64,000 nucleotides of DNA from the NCBI GenBank assembly GCA_964538515.1, contig CAZIEW010000008.1, positions 1-64,000 of the forward strand, given 5' to 3'. A program made the position numbers and the translations under genes. Below, piece by piece: positions 16,854-24,749 of the stretch (within the stretch, counting starts at the first letter, position 1; each line of letters opens with the position of its first letter). The notes beneath the pieces were generated by a model. That model was given only the letters and a program-made list of their open reading frames with translations, had not been told where the DNA came from and made no database searches. Source of the stretch: CALBZH01 sp964538515. Lineage in GTDB: Bacteria; Desulfobacterota; Syntrophobacteria; Syntrophobacterales; Syntrophobacteraceae.

Positions 16854-17421
16854 GACGTTTGTCGCCATCGATCTTCCGCGAGCCATTCAAGGGGGGCTTG
16901 CGCAATTCGTGCAGATCCTCCAACGGGCGAACGCCCCGGTGAGCTGGGTGAAGCCCGACCGGATCCACCTGACGCTCAAATTTCTGGGAGACGTACACGA
17001 AGATCGCATCCCATCCCTCTGTGATGCGCTTCAGACCGTCTCGGATGGTGCTAGGCCCTTCAGCATCCAGCCCGCCGGCTGTGGTGCGTTTCCGTCTATC
17101 AAACAGATGAGGGTCGTGTGGGTGGGGCTTCGCGGCGATGTGGAACCTCTGCGGAGCCTGCAGGCGCGTGTGGAGGAAAGCCTCAAGCCGCTTGGGTTCG
17201 AGCCCGAGGACCGTCCGTTCCGCGCTCATCTCACGGTCGGGCGTGTCAAGGGAAGTCAGCGCGCGCGGGTGCTGCAGCAGGCCCTCCTGGACAACCAGTC
17301 GTTCAGTACGGAAGCTTTTGACGTCACAGAGCTTGTGTTGTATAAAAGTGAGCTGAGGCCAGAAGGTGCACAGTACACGCCGCTTTGCAGGGCGGCTTTC
17401 CCTGCCGGCCGTACCCAATGA
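16846..17421 (+). CDS. thpR: RNA 2',3'-cyclic phosphodiesterase (2H family)
   Basis: Opens 2',3'-cyclic phosphate ends of RNA; historically called 2'-5' RNA ligase. It has 191 residues. The two catalytic HxTx motifs are H41-L-T-L44 and H128-L-T-V131, with the family signatures RTFVAIDLP and WVKPDRIHLTLKFLG. It begins with GTG inside the cinA 3' end, an 8-base overlap. Soluble enzyme; its physiological substrate in bacteria is unsettled. Confidence 0.93.
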   Translation: MIRTFVAIDLPRAIQGGLAQFVQILQRANAPVSWVKPDRIHLTLKFLGDVHEDRIPSLCDALQTVSDGARPFSIQPAGCGAFPSIKQMRVVWVGLRGDVEPLRSLQARVEESLKPLGFEPEDRPFRAHLTVGRVKGSQRARVLQQALLDNQSFSTEAFDVTELVLYKSELRPEGAQYTPLCRAAFPAGRTQ

Positions 17422-17773
17422 CCACCCCGCTGCTTCCCATGCCTTCCTTTCCTGTTCCGGATGCTCCCGTTCCGCTTTGTGCTCGGGAGACCCGGACCCT
17501 GGATGGGGCGAGTCCAGCAAAGCGAATCCCTGACACGGATGGACACGGATAGACCTGCACGGATGGACACGGATGGAATCATTCGGGCACGCAGCGGCAA
17601 GTGGATAGGGGCTCTCCTGGAGGCCACCGTATCCCTTTGGTGTTTTTAGCTTTATCCGTGTGCATCGTGCTTTCCTCATCCGTGTCCATCCGTGTAAGAT
17701 GGGGTGGGCTGGATCAATACTGTGATCGCTCGATTTCTCAATCCATTGATTTCCCCATAAAGGAGGCCCGTTG
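17422..17773. other. Intergenic between thpR and recA
   Basis: Dominated by the CACGGATGGA-type inverted repeat at 17534-17695. The recA ribosome site AAAGGAGG is at the right end. No LexA box could be named with confidence. Confidence 0.5.
17534..17695. repeat. CACGGATGGACACGGAT-type dispersed repeat, copy 1
   Basis: Two direct units of CACGGATGGACACGGAT (17534-17550 and 17559-17575) face inverted units at 17654-17670 (diverged) and 17678-17695 (ATCCGTGTCCATCCGTGT). The arms can fold into a long stem with a loop of roughly 80-120 bases. The same unit recurs at 45914-46019 in this window. Confidence 0.85.
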
Positions 17774-18817
17774 ATGGGCGCTATGGCGACGGATGATCGG
17801 CAAAAGGCTATCGACACGGCTCTCAGCCAAATCGAACGGCAGTGTGGCAAGGGTTCCATCATGAAGCTGGGAGAGGGGTCGCCGCAGAGCGAGGTTTCGG
17901 TGATTTCCACGGGCTGTCTGTCCCTCGATCTGGCTTTGGGCATCGGTGGTGTGGCGCGTGGGCGCATTGTAGAGGTGTACGGCCCCGAATCGTCCGGCAA
18001 GACCACCATCGCGCTCCACATCATCGCCGAGGCCCAGAAGCAGGGGGGCGTTGCCGCATTCATCGATGCCGAGCATGCCCTGGACGTTCAGTATGCTCGT
18101 AAGCTTGGCGTGAACATCGAGGAGCTGCTGGTCAGCCAGCCCGACTATGGGGAGCAGGCGCTCGAAATTGCGGAAATCCTGGTGCGGAGCAATGCGATCG
18201 ACGTGATCGTGGTGGATTCCGTGGCGGCATTGGTGCCCAAGGCGGAGATCGAAGGCGACATGGGGGATTCCCACGTCGGGCTCCAGGCACGGTTGATGAG
18301 CCAGGCGCTTCGGAAGCTCGTTTCGGCGATCAGCAAATCCAAGACGTGCGTGATCTTCATCAACCAGATCCGCATGAAGATCGGGGTGTCCTATGGCAAC
18401 CCGGAGACCACGACGGGCGGCTACGCGCTGAAATTCTATGCGACCATGCGCATGGAGATCCGCCGCATCGGCCCGCTGAAAGAGGCCCAGGAAGTGATCG
18501 GGAACCGGACTCGGGTGAAGGTGGTGAAAAACAAGATCGCGCCGCCCTTCAAGGAGGTGGAGTTCGACATTGTCTACGGCCGTGGCATCTCCAAGGAGGG
18601 CGACCTGCTCGATCTTGCGGTGGGGGCCAATATTGTTGACAAGTCGGGCACCTGGTATTCTTACAATGGTGAGAGACTGGGGCAGGGCCGCGAAAATTCG
18701 AAGAGCTTCCTCCGGGAGCATCCCGAAGTGATGGAGGAGATCGAATCCAAACTGCGGCAGCTTCACGACGTCCCTTTTCCATTGGCAGCGGCTGCCGAGG
18801 CGGCGGGTGGGGAATAA
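17774..18817 (+). CDS. recA: Recombinase RecA
   Basis: Strand-exchange recombinase and SOS co-protease. It has 347 residues: P-loop G70-P-E-S-S-G-K-T77, then FIDAEHALD, VVDSVAALVPKAEIEGDMGD, the L1/L2 loop region QIRMKIGVSYGNPETTTGG and a short acidic tail. The ATG at 17774 follows AAAGGAGG by about 8 bases; TTG at 17771 is in frame but less likely. alaS starts 25 bases later, the usual recA-alaS neighbourhood without recX between. Confidence 0.98.
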   Translation: MGAMATDDRQKAIDTALSQIERQCGKGSIMKLGEGSPQSEVSVISTGCLSLDLALGIGGVARGRIVEVYGPESSGKTTIALHIIAEAQKQGGVAAFIDAEHALDVQYARKLGVNIEELLVSQPDYGEQALEIAEILVRSNAIDVIVVDSVAALVPKAEIEGDMGDSHVGLQARLMSQALRKLVSAISKSKTCVIFINQIRMKIGVSYGNPETTTGGYALKFYATMRMEIRRIGPLKEAQEVIGNRTRVKVVKNKIAPPFKEVEFDIVYGRGISKEGDLLDLAVGANIVDKSGTWYSYNGERLGQGRENSKSFLREHPEVMEEIESKLRQLHDVPFPLAAAAEAAGGE

Positions 18818-18842
18818 CGGTTGAAACAGGAGAAGCGACACC

Positions 18843-21503
18843 ATGAAAGCCAGTGAGATCCGCAAGGCCTTCCTCGATTTTTTCAATGAGCGCAGCCACT
18901 CCGTCATCAAGAGCTCGTCTTTGATTCCCCATGACGATCCGACGCTGCTATTCACCAATGCCGGAATGGTGCAGTTCAAGCGCTGTTTCCTTGGGGAAGA
19001 CAAGCGGGCCTATGTGCGGGCGGCCACGAGCCAGAAGTGCATGCGGGCCGGCGGCAAGCACAACGATCTCGAGAATGTGGGTCGCACGGCGCGGCATCAT
19101 ACCTTCTTTGAAATGTTGGGCAATTTTTCCTTCGGCGACTACTTCAAGGAGCACGCAGTCGAGTATGCCTGGGAGTTTCTCACCGGGATCATGGGGCTGC
19201 CCAAAGACAAGCTGTATGCAACGATCCACGAGGGAGATGCCGGCATGAAGCTGGGGCCCGACGAGGAGGCCCGTACCTTCTGGGCTCGTTACCTGCCCCT
19301 GGACCGCATCCTGACCTTCCCGACCAAGGACAATTTTTGGGCCATGGGCGATACGGGTCCCTGCGGCCCGTGCTCGGAGATCCTGATCGATCAGGGGCCG
19401 TCCATCGGATGTGGGCGCCCGGACTGCAAGCCCGGATGTGATTGCGACCGTTACCTGGAGCTCTGGAACCTGGTCTTCATGCAGTTCAACCGCAAGGAGG
19501 ACGGATCGCTGGAGCCGTTGCCCAAGCCCAGTATCGACACGGGAATGGGGCTCGAGCGCATCGCTGCGGTGCTCCAGAAAGTGCCGTCCAATTACGACAC
19601 GGACCTCTTCGCTCCCGTGCGCGCCAAGGTGGCGGAGCTGACCGGCTATCATTACGGGTCTTCCGAGGACAAGGATGTCTCGGTGAAGGTCATCGCTGAC
19701 CATAGCCGCGCCGCGGCTTTTCTCATCGGGGACGGGATCCTGCCGAGCAACGAGGGGCGCGGGTACGTGCTGCGCCGCGTCGTCCGCAGAGCTTTGCGTC
19801 ACGGGCGTTTTCTCGGCCTGGATCGACCGTTCCTGCACGAAACGGCGGTGGCCGTCATGGAATCCATGCAGGATACCTACCCGGAGCTTCTCGAGAATCG
19901 AAGCTATATCACCAAGGTGATCACCCACGAGGAGGAGCGCTTCAGCGAGACGTTGGACCATGGTCTCAGGCTCCTCCAGACGGAAGTCAAGCGACTGCAG
20001 GATGAAGGGGCCACGGCGATCCCTGGTTCGCTCATCTTCAAGCTGTACGACACGTACGGATTCCCCATCGACATCATCACGGACATGGCGCGGGGACTCA
20101 ACCTTGGGGCCGAGGAGGCCGAGTTCAACCAGCTCATGGAAAAGCAGCGCGAGCAATCCCGGAGCCACTGGAAGGGAAGCGGTGAGCGGGAGATGTCGGA
20201 GGCGTATCGTCAGCTTGGCGCTCGAGGCGTAAAAACGGAGTTTGTCGGCTACGATCGCCTGGAGACGGAGTCGAGCATTGTTGCCCTGGTTCGCCAGGGG
20301 GAATCGCTTGGAGCCGTCGAGACGGGAATGGACGTCGAGGTTGTCGTCGAGAGGACGCCGTTCTACGGGGAATCCGGCGGTCAGGTGGGCGACACGGGAG
20401 AGGTTATCGGGTCTGCGGGCCGAATGGTGGTGACCGATACCCTGAAGCTCCCCGGGGACCTTTTTGTGCACATTGGCAAGGTGGAGGAAGGGCGCTTCCA
20501 GGTCGGCGACACGGTGCGGCTGCGCGTGACGGATTCGGAGAGGCGGAGCACGGCCCGCAACCACACGGCCACGCACATTTTGCACGCCGTGCTGCGTAGC
20601 GTCGTGGGCGATCATGTGAAGCAGGCGGGCTCCCTTGTAGCTCCGGACCGGCTGCGCTTCGATTTCACACACTTTACGGCTCTGACCCCGGAGGAGATCG
20701 CCGAGATCGAGCGTCGGGTGAATGAAGAGATTCGGCGCAACGAATCGCTTGAAACCCATGTGATGGACTTCGATGAGGCGGTCAAGACCGGCGCAATGGC
20801 ACTGTTCGAGGAAAAGTACGGCGACAGGGTGCGCATGGTGGAGATTCCGGGCTTCAGTCGGGAGCTGTGTGGTGGGACGCACACGCACCGAACGGGCGAC
20901 ATCGGGCTCTTCGCGATTGTCCAGGAGACCAGCGTGGCGGCTGGAGTGCGACGCATCGAAGCCCTCACCGGGAAGCAGGCCGTGGAGCATTTTCAAACGC
21001 AGCAAGCGATCCTGCGGCAGGCGGCCAGTATGCTGAGAACAACTCCTGCCGATCTGGTGGACCGTATCGAAAAGCTGGGCGCCCAGCAAAAGCAGCTCGA
21101 AAAAGAGCTGGAAGGCCTCAAGTCCTCCATGGCGAGCAAGAAATCGGCCGATCTGATCGCCGGAGCGGAGGAAGTCGGCGGCGTGAAGGTTTTGGTCGTC
21201 CAGGTGGAGGCCGACAACCCGAAGGTCCTCCGCGAGATGAACGACCAGTTCAGGGAGCGCACCAAGAGCGGCATCGCTGTTCTCGGGGCCGCTCACGAGG
21301 GCAAGGTCTTCCTGCTGGTGGGCGTTACGGAGGACCTCACCAAGCGCGTCCGTGCGGGAGACTTGATCAAGGAGATCGTCAAGGAAGTGGGAGGCAGCGG
21401 GGGCGGTCGCCCCGATATGGCCCAGGCCGGTGGCAACCAGCCCGAGAAGCTCCCTGGTGCCTTGCAGCTCGCCAGGAAGCTGATTGCCGAAAAGCTCGCC
21501 TAA
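18843..21503 (+). CDS. alaS: Alanyl-tRNA synthetase
   Basis: Charges tRNA-Ala. It has 886 residues, normal for the family. Class II catalytic core LFTNAGMVQFK..., editing domain with RNHTATHILHAVL (HxxxH) and CGGTHTHRTGDIG zinc/editing motif, then a coiled-coil (IEKLGAQQKQLEKELEGLKS) and the C-terminal DHHA1 domain GGGRPDMAQAGG. It starts after GGAGAAGCGACACC. No anomaly seen. Confidence 0.98.
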   Translation: MKASEIRKAFLDFFNERSHSVIKSSSLIPHDDPTLLFTNAGMVQFKRCFLGEDKRAYVRAATSQKCMRAGGKHNDLENVGRTARHHTFFEMLGNFSFGDYFKEHAVEYAWEFLTGIMGLPKDKLYATIHEGDAGMKLGPDEEARTFWARYLPLDRILTFPTKDNFWAMGDTGPCGPCSEILIDQGPSIGCGRPDCKPGCDCDRYLELWNLVFMQFNRKEDGSLEPLPKPSIDTGMGLERIAAVLQKVPSNYDTDLFAPVRAKVAELTGYHYGSSEDKDVSVKVIADHSRAAAFLIGDGILPSNEGRGYVLRRVVRRALRHGRFLGLDRPFLHETAVAVMESMQDTYPELLENRSYITKVITHEEERFSETLDHGLRLLQTEVKRLQDEGATAIPGSLIFKLYDTYGFPIDIITDMARGLNLGAEEAEFNQLMEKQREQSRSHWKGSGEREMSEAYRQLGARGVKTEFVGYDRLETESSIVALVRQGESLGAVETGMDVEVVVERTPFYGESGGQVGDTGEVIGSAGRMVVTDTLKLPGDLFVHIGKVEEGRFQVGDTVRLRVTDSERRSTARNHTATHILHAVLRSVVGDHVKQAGSLVAPDRLRFDFTHFTALTPEEIAEIERRVNEEIRRNESLETHVMDFDEAVKTGAMALFEEKYGDRVRMVEIPGFSRELCGGTHTHRTGDIGLFAIVQETSVAAGVRRIEALTGKQAVEHFQTQQAILRQAASMLRTTPADLVDRIEKLGAQQKQLEKELEGLKSSMASKKSADLIAGAEEVGGVKVLVVQVEADNPKVLREMNDQFRERTKSGIAVLGAAHEGKVFLLVGVTEDLTKRVRAGDLIKEIVKEVGGSGGGRPDMAQAGGNQPEKLPGALQLARKLIAEKLA

Positions 21504-21580
21504 AGTCGTTCCGACGGGGAAACGGCCCCGTAGGGCTCGCAATGCCGATGTCGCTCCGCAGATCCAGGAAAGGGATGAGC

Positions 21581-22408
21581 ATGGTAAAGAAGATCTTTGC
21601 AGCCGTCTTGATGCTGATCATTGCGGCACCAGTGATCGCTCGGGCTCAGTTCCCCACGGATACTATCAAGACTGCCAAGGGTGAGGTGAAGGTCTCCTTT
21701 CTTGGGTATGGGAGTCTGCGCTTTCAGTTCAAAGGCATGAACATTTATGTCGATCCGGTCAGCAAGTGGGCGGATTACACGCGCCTTCCCAAGGCCGACC
21801 TTATCCTCATCACTCACAACTCGACCGATCATCTGGACACGCGGGCCATTTATACTCTCAAAGGTCCCGATACGGCCATCATCCTCTGTCCATCCTGTGC
21901 AAGTGCCGAGAGGGACGGCATCGTGATGGGAAACGGGGACGTGCAGACCGTGAAGGGAATTCGGATCGAAGCCGTGCCTGCTTACAATCCTGGCTATGAA
22001 GGTATGACTTCTCGCACTTCGGGTTTTGAGCGGGGTACGTTTTACCATCAGAAGGGCGAAGGAAACGGTTATGTTTTGACGTTTGACGACAAGCGCTTTT
22101 ATGTGGCCTCGGCCACGGAATACATTCCGGAAATGAAGAGCCTCAAAAAGATTGACGTGGCGTTCCTGCCTCTGGCGTTACCCCAAACCATGACTCCGGA
22201 AAAGGCGGCGGAGGCCGCGAAAGCAATCAAGCCCAAAATCCTCTACCCGTACGAGTACTGGAACGAAGACCCAAACGAGCTCGTCTCGCTCTTAAAGAAT
22301 GAAAAGGGCATCGACGTTCGGATCCGCAAAGTCTCAGGCCTCACGGGCGACAGCGCAAATCCTCAGTGGGATACCGAAGGAATCTCGAAGCCTAATCCAA
22401 ATTTTTGA
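21581..22408 (+). CDS. Exported metallo-beta-lactamase-fold (UlaG-like) protein with altered metal motif
   Basis: A 275-residue protein with an N-terminal signal peptide (KKIFAAVLMLIIAAPVIARA). The fold is the UlaG-like metallo-hydrolase (VSFLGYGSLRFQFKGMNIYVDP, then LILITHNSTDHLD). The usual HxHxDH is HNSTDH at 79-84, so the second histidine is serine. The later DKRFYVASATEYIPEM block fits the family. The ATG follows AGGAAAGGGATGAGC; ATG at 21575 is possible. It is alone after alaS. Enzymatic activity is uncertain because of the lost ligand. Confidence 0.82.
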   Translation: MVKKIFAAVLMLIIAAPVIARAQFPTDTIKTAKGEVKVSFLGYGSLRFQFKGMNIYVDPVSKWADYTRLPKADLILITHNSTDHLDTRAIYTLKGPDTAIILCPSCASAERDGIVMGNGDVQTVKGIRIEAVPAYNPGYEGMTSRTSGFERGTFYHQKGEGNGYVLTFDDKRFYVASATEYIPEMKSLKKIDVAFLPLALPQTMTPEKAAEAAKAIKPKILYPYEYWNEDPNELVSLLKNEKGIDVRIRKVSGLTGDSANPQWDTEGISKPNPNF

Positions 22409-22494
22409 TCCAGATCCTTTCGAGAACGATTCCCGCGCGTGGTTCTGCTTGGCTGGCAGAAATCCCCGTGGAGAGGAACGGCGGGGCAGGCCTT

Positions 22495-23685
22495 TCAGGT
22501 GGTCTCCCGCAGCTCCTTCCCAAGGGCCACGTAGAAGGTCGTACGGGTGCCCGGGTCGGATTCCACCCAAGCCCGCCCCTGATGCTTTTCGGCGATTTCC
22601 TTGACGATGGCCAGTCCCAGGCCCGTTCCCTCCACGCCTTTTGAGCTTTCGTTGCGCTGAAACAGCTCAAAGATCTTTTCGCGGTCGCACTCCCGAATCC
22701 CCACGCCGTTATCGCTCACGGAGAGAATGTGGGCGTCGTCACGCTCTTCATAGCCAATCTCGAGTCGGCTGAGTGACTCCCCGCCGTATTTCAATGCATT
22801 GTCGACCAGATTCCGAAAGACGCGGACCAAGCTCATCCTGTCGGCGGTGATCAGCGGCAGGAATTGGGGCTCGACCCATTCAACATGGCGCATGGCCAGG
22901 AACGCCCCGAATTCGTCCCGGACCGTGTGGAGAATGTCTTCGATCTTGACGGGCTCAAAATGGAGGGGACTTTCCTTGGCCCGGATATAAGCATTGATCT
23001 CCTCAATCAGGTCCACGGCCAGCTCGGAAGCCCTCAGGATCTGGTCGCAGTACATGCGTCCCCGCTCATCCATCACCTCCCGGTATTGGCGGTGGAGGAG
23101 GCGGGTCAATCCGTAGATGCCAATGATCGGGCTTTTCAGATCATGGGAAACGGAATACGCAAAGCGCTTGATGCGCTCGGCGGTTTCAAGGATCTGCCGC
23201 TCCATTTGCTTCCGTTCCGTGATGTCCAGAGCATATTCGATCATCTGCACCACACGGCCGTTCTCGTCGAAAATAGGATATCCGTGGACTTCGACATTGC
23301 GCGGATTTCCGTCCGGATCGAAATGGACATGCTCGACCGTGACCGGCTTCTTGGATTCCTTGACCATCGCCAGAGGACAAGAATGCCCGGGAAGCTCGCA
23401 TGGGGTCGACCGTTTGTGGGTCAGGGCGAAGCAAGTGGAGTGGGTGTGCCCTGAACCGAGCTTTGCGGCCGAATTGGCGATCTTGATGGAGTAATCGCCG
23501 GCATCGAGCACGTAGAAGGGGTGCGGGAGCGACTCGATCACGTGAAGCAGGAAGGCGTTTTGCCTGGAGTACTCCCGCTCGAGCTCTCGATGATGAGTGC
23601 GCTCCGCTTCGAGCTCATCGATGCGACGACGGGCTTCCTCGAGCTCGGCTGCGAGCCGGCTTGATCGCTCTGCTTCCTCGTTCAT
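22495..23685 (-). CDS. Soluble PAS-domain histidine kinase with Cys/His cluster
   Basis: A 396-residue sensor kinase without membrane segments: an N-terminal coiled coil (1-42), a PAS domain (43-160), HisKA with H181 in SVSHDLKSPIIG, and an ATPase domain (FRNLVDNALKYGG, VSDNGVGI, GTGLGLAIVKEI). The PAS domain carries C85, H90, C96, H101 and C103, a spacing that suggests metal or redox binding. No response regulator is adjacent; the orphan receiver at 46020-46469 is one possible partner. The C-terminus abuts the metallo-hydrolase gene convergently. Confidence 0.9.
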   Translation of the reverse strand: MNEEAERSSRLAAELEEARRRIDELEAERTHHRELEREYSRQNAFLLHVIESLPHPFYVLDAGDYSIKIANSAAKLGSGHTHSTCFALTHKRSTPCELPGHSCPLAMVKESKKPVTVEHVHFDPDGNPRNVEVHGYPIFDENGRVVQMIEYALDITERKQMERQILETAERIKRFAYSVSHDLKSPIIGIYGLTRLLHRQYREVMDERGRMYCDQILRASELAVDLIEEINAYIRAKESPLHFEPVKIEDILHTVRDEFGAFLAMRHVEWVEPQFLPLITADRMSLVRVFRNLVDNALKYGGESLSRLEIGYEERDDAHILSVSDNGVGIRECDREKIFELFQRNESSKGVEGTGLGLAIVKEIAEKHQGRAWVESDPGTRTTFYVALGKELRETT

Positions 23686-23729
23686 CCAATTCTCCCTTTC
23701 GGCGGGATCCCGGGTCGTTCAATGCGAGC

Positions 23730-24536
23730 TTAAAAACGCATCAGATGCGCATCGGCTGAGACACCCACCGGAGCATAACCGAATATGGCGTTCAGGTGGT
23801 GGAGCAGCGCATGGCCGCCTTCGTCCTGCCACGTCTTTTCGACCGCGTTGTGGACCTTCTCATAGGAGGCCACCAGGGATTCCATGGAAGCAGCCGTGCC
23901 GGCTTGGGCTCGCTCCCCGGCATACTGGGAAATCAGGAGCAGCCACGTTTCACTCACTCCCATAATAAAGTTGGGCCAGGACCGTTTCAAGGGAAGCGAC
24001 CATTTGGGATCGGCCGTATCCTCGATGTTGGGCTGCTCGATTCGGGTCGTGTCCGCGTAAAGCTCGTTGATCACGTAGCCACGGGATTTGAGCGAGGCGA
24101 GCACCGGGTTTGTGCGGATCGACGTGTAGATGGCTTCGGCGTTCTTGGGGCTCGCATAAAAAATGAAGCTGAACTGGTGACCCGCCTGGTCCGGGGCCGC
24201 ACGCCGATGGAATCGCCAGAGAATAATCTGATCGCGGTACCGTTCGAGGGCGGGCGAGATCACTTCGTACGCGATGAGATCATCGAGGTGCCACAGGGGA
24301 TTGGCGCCTGGAGCCCATTTCATCTTGAATCGCACCGCAAACCAGCCTTGGCCCGGAGATTCGCTCGGGGCCTTGACCGATGGGGCTGGCCCTTGGGCTG
24401 CGGGTGGCGTGACCGATGCGCAGGCGGAGGCCAGGAGGAGGGTCAGGACGACTCCCGTCAGGCTTCGCAAGAGCACTGAGGATCTGGATGCAGAGCGCGA
24501 GACGTTGGCGACAAACGATGGAATGGACATACGCAT
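23730..24536 (-). CDS. Predicted lipoprotein of unknown function
   Basis: A 268-residue protein with a hydrophobic N-terminal segment and lipobox LLLASAC near residue 39, so probably an envelope lipoprotein. The mature part begins with a proline-rich linker (PPAAQGPAPSVKAPSESP). I recognise no domain. It is transcribed divergently from the large Lon-like protease, with about 210 bases between. A role with that neighbour is only suggested by position. Confidence 0.72.
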   Translation of the reverse strand: MRMSIPSFVANVSRSASRSSVLLRSLTGVVLTLLLASACASVTPPAAQGPAPSVKAPSESPGQGWFAVRFKMKWAPGANPLWHLDDLIAYEVISPALERYRDQIILWRFHRRAAPDQAGHQFSFIFYASPKNAEAIYTSIRTNPVLASLKSRGYVINELYADTTRIEQPNIEDTADPKWSLPLKRSWPNFIMGVSETWLLLISQYAGERAQAGTAASMESLVASYEKVHNAVEKTWQDEGGHALLHHLNAIFGYAPVGVSADAHLMRF

Positions 24537-24749
24537 TTCTCTCCTGTTTATTGGGAGGGAGATTTCAGGGTCCGGCTCAGCCGTCGGTCCTCGGAGCCAG
24601 CCACGATTGAGGCTCCACCCTTATCTGTCCTGTACCTGTCGGCGGCTTCATGTATACTGCGAGCATCCGTTCGGCTTCGCGGAGTCGGGGCTGAACAAAA
24701 TTCTACTCGGAATTCCACGAATCGGTATGCAAAAACCGGGGGTGTGATC

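Noticed and set aside
17534..17695. Possible CRISPR array
   Set aside because: Units are inverted as well as direct, spacers are irregular and there are no cas genes.
18948..21542. 864-codon open frame antisense to alaS
   Set aside because: alaS on the other strand has full family motifs; the antisense frame is a by-product of G+C-rich codon use and resembles nothing.
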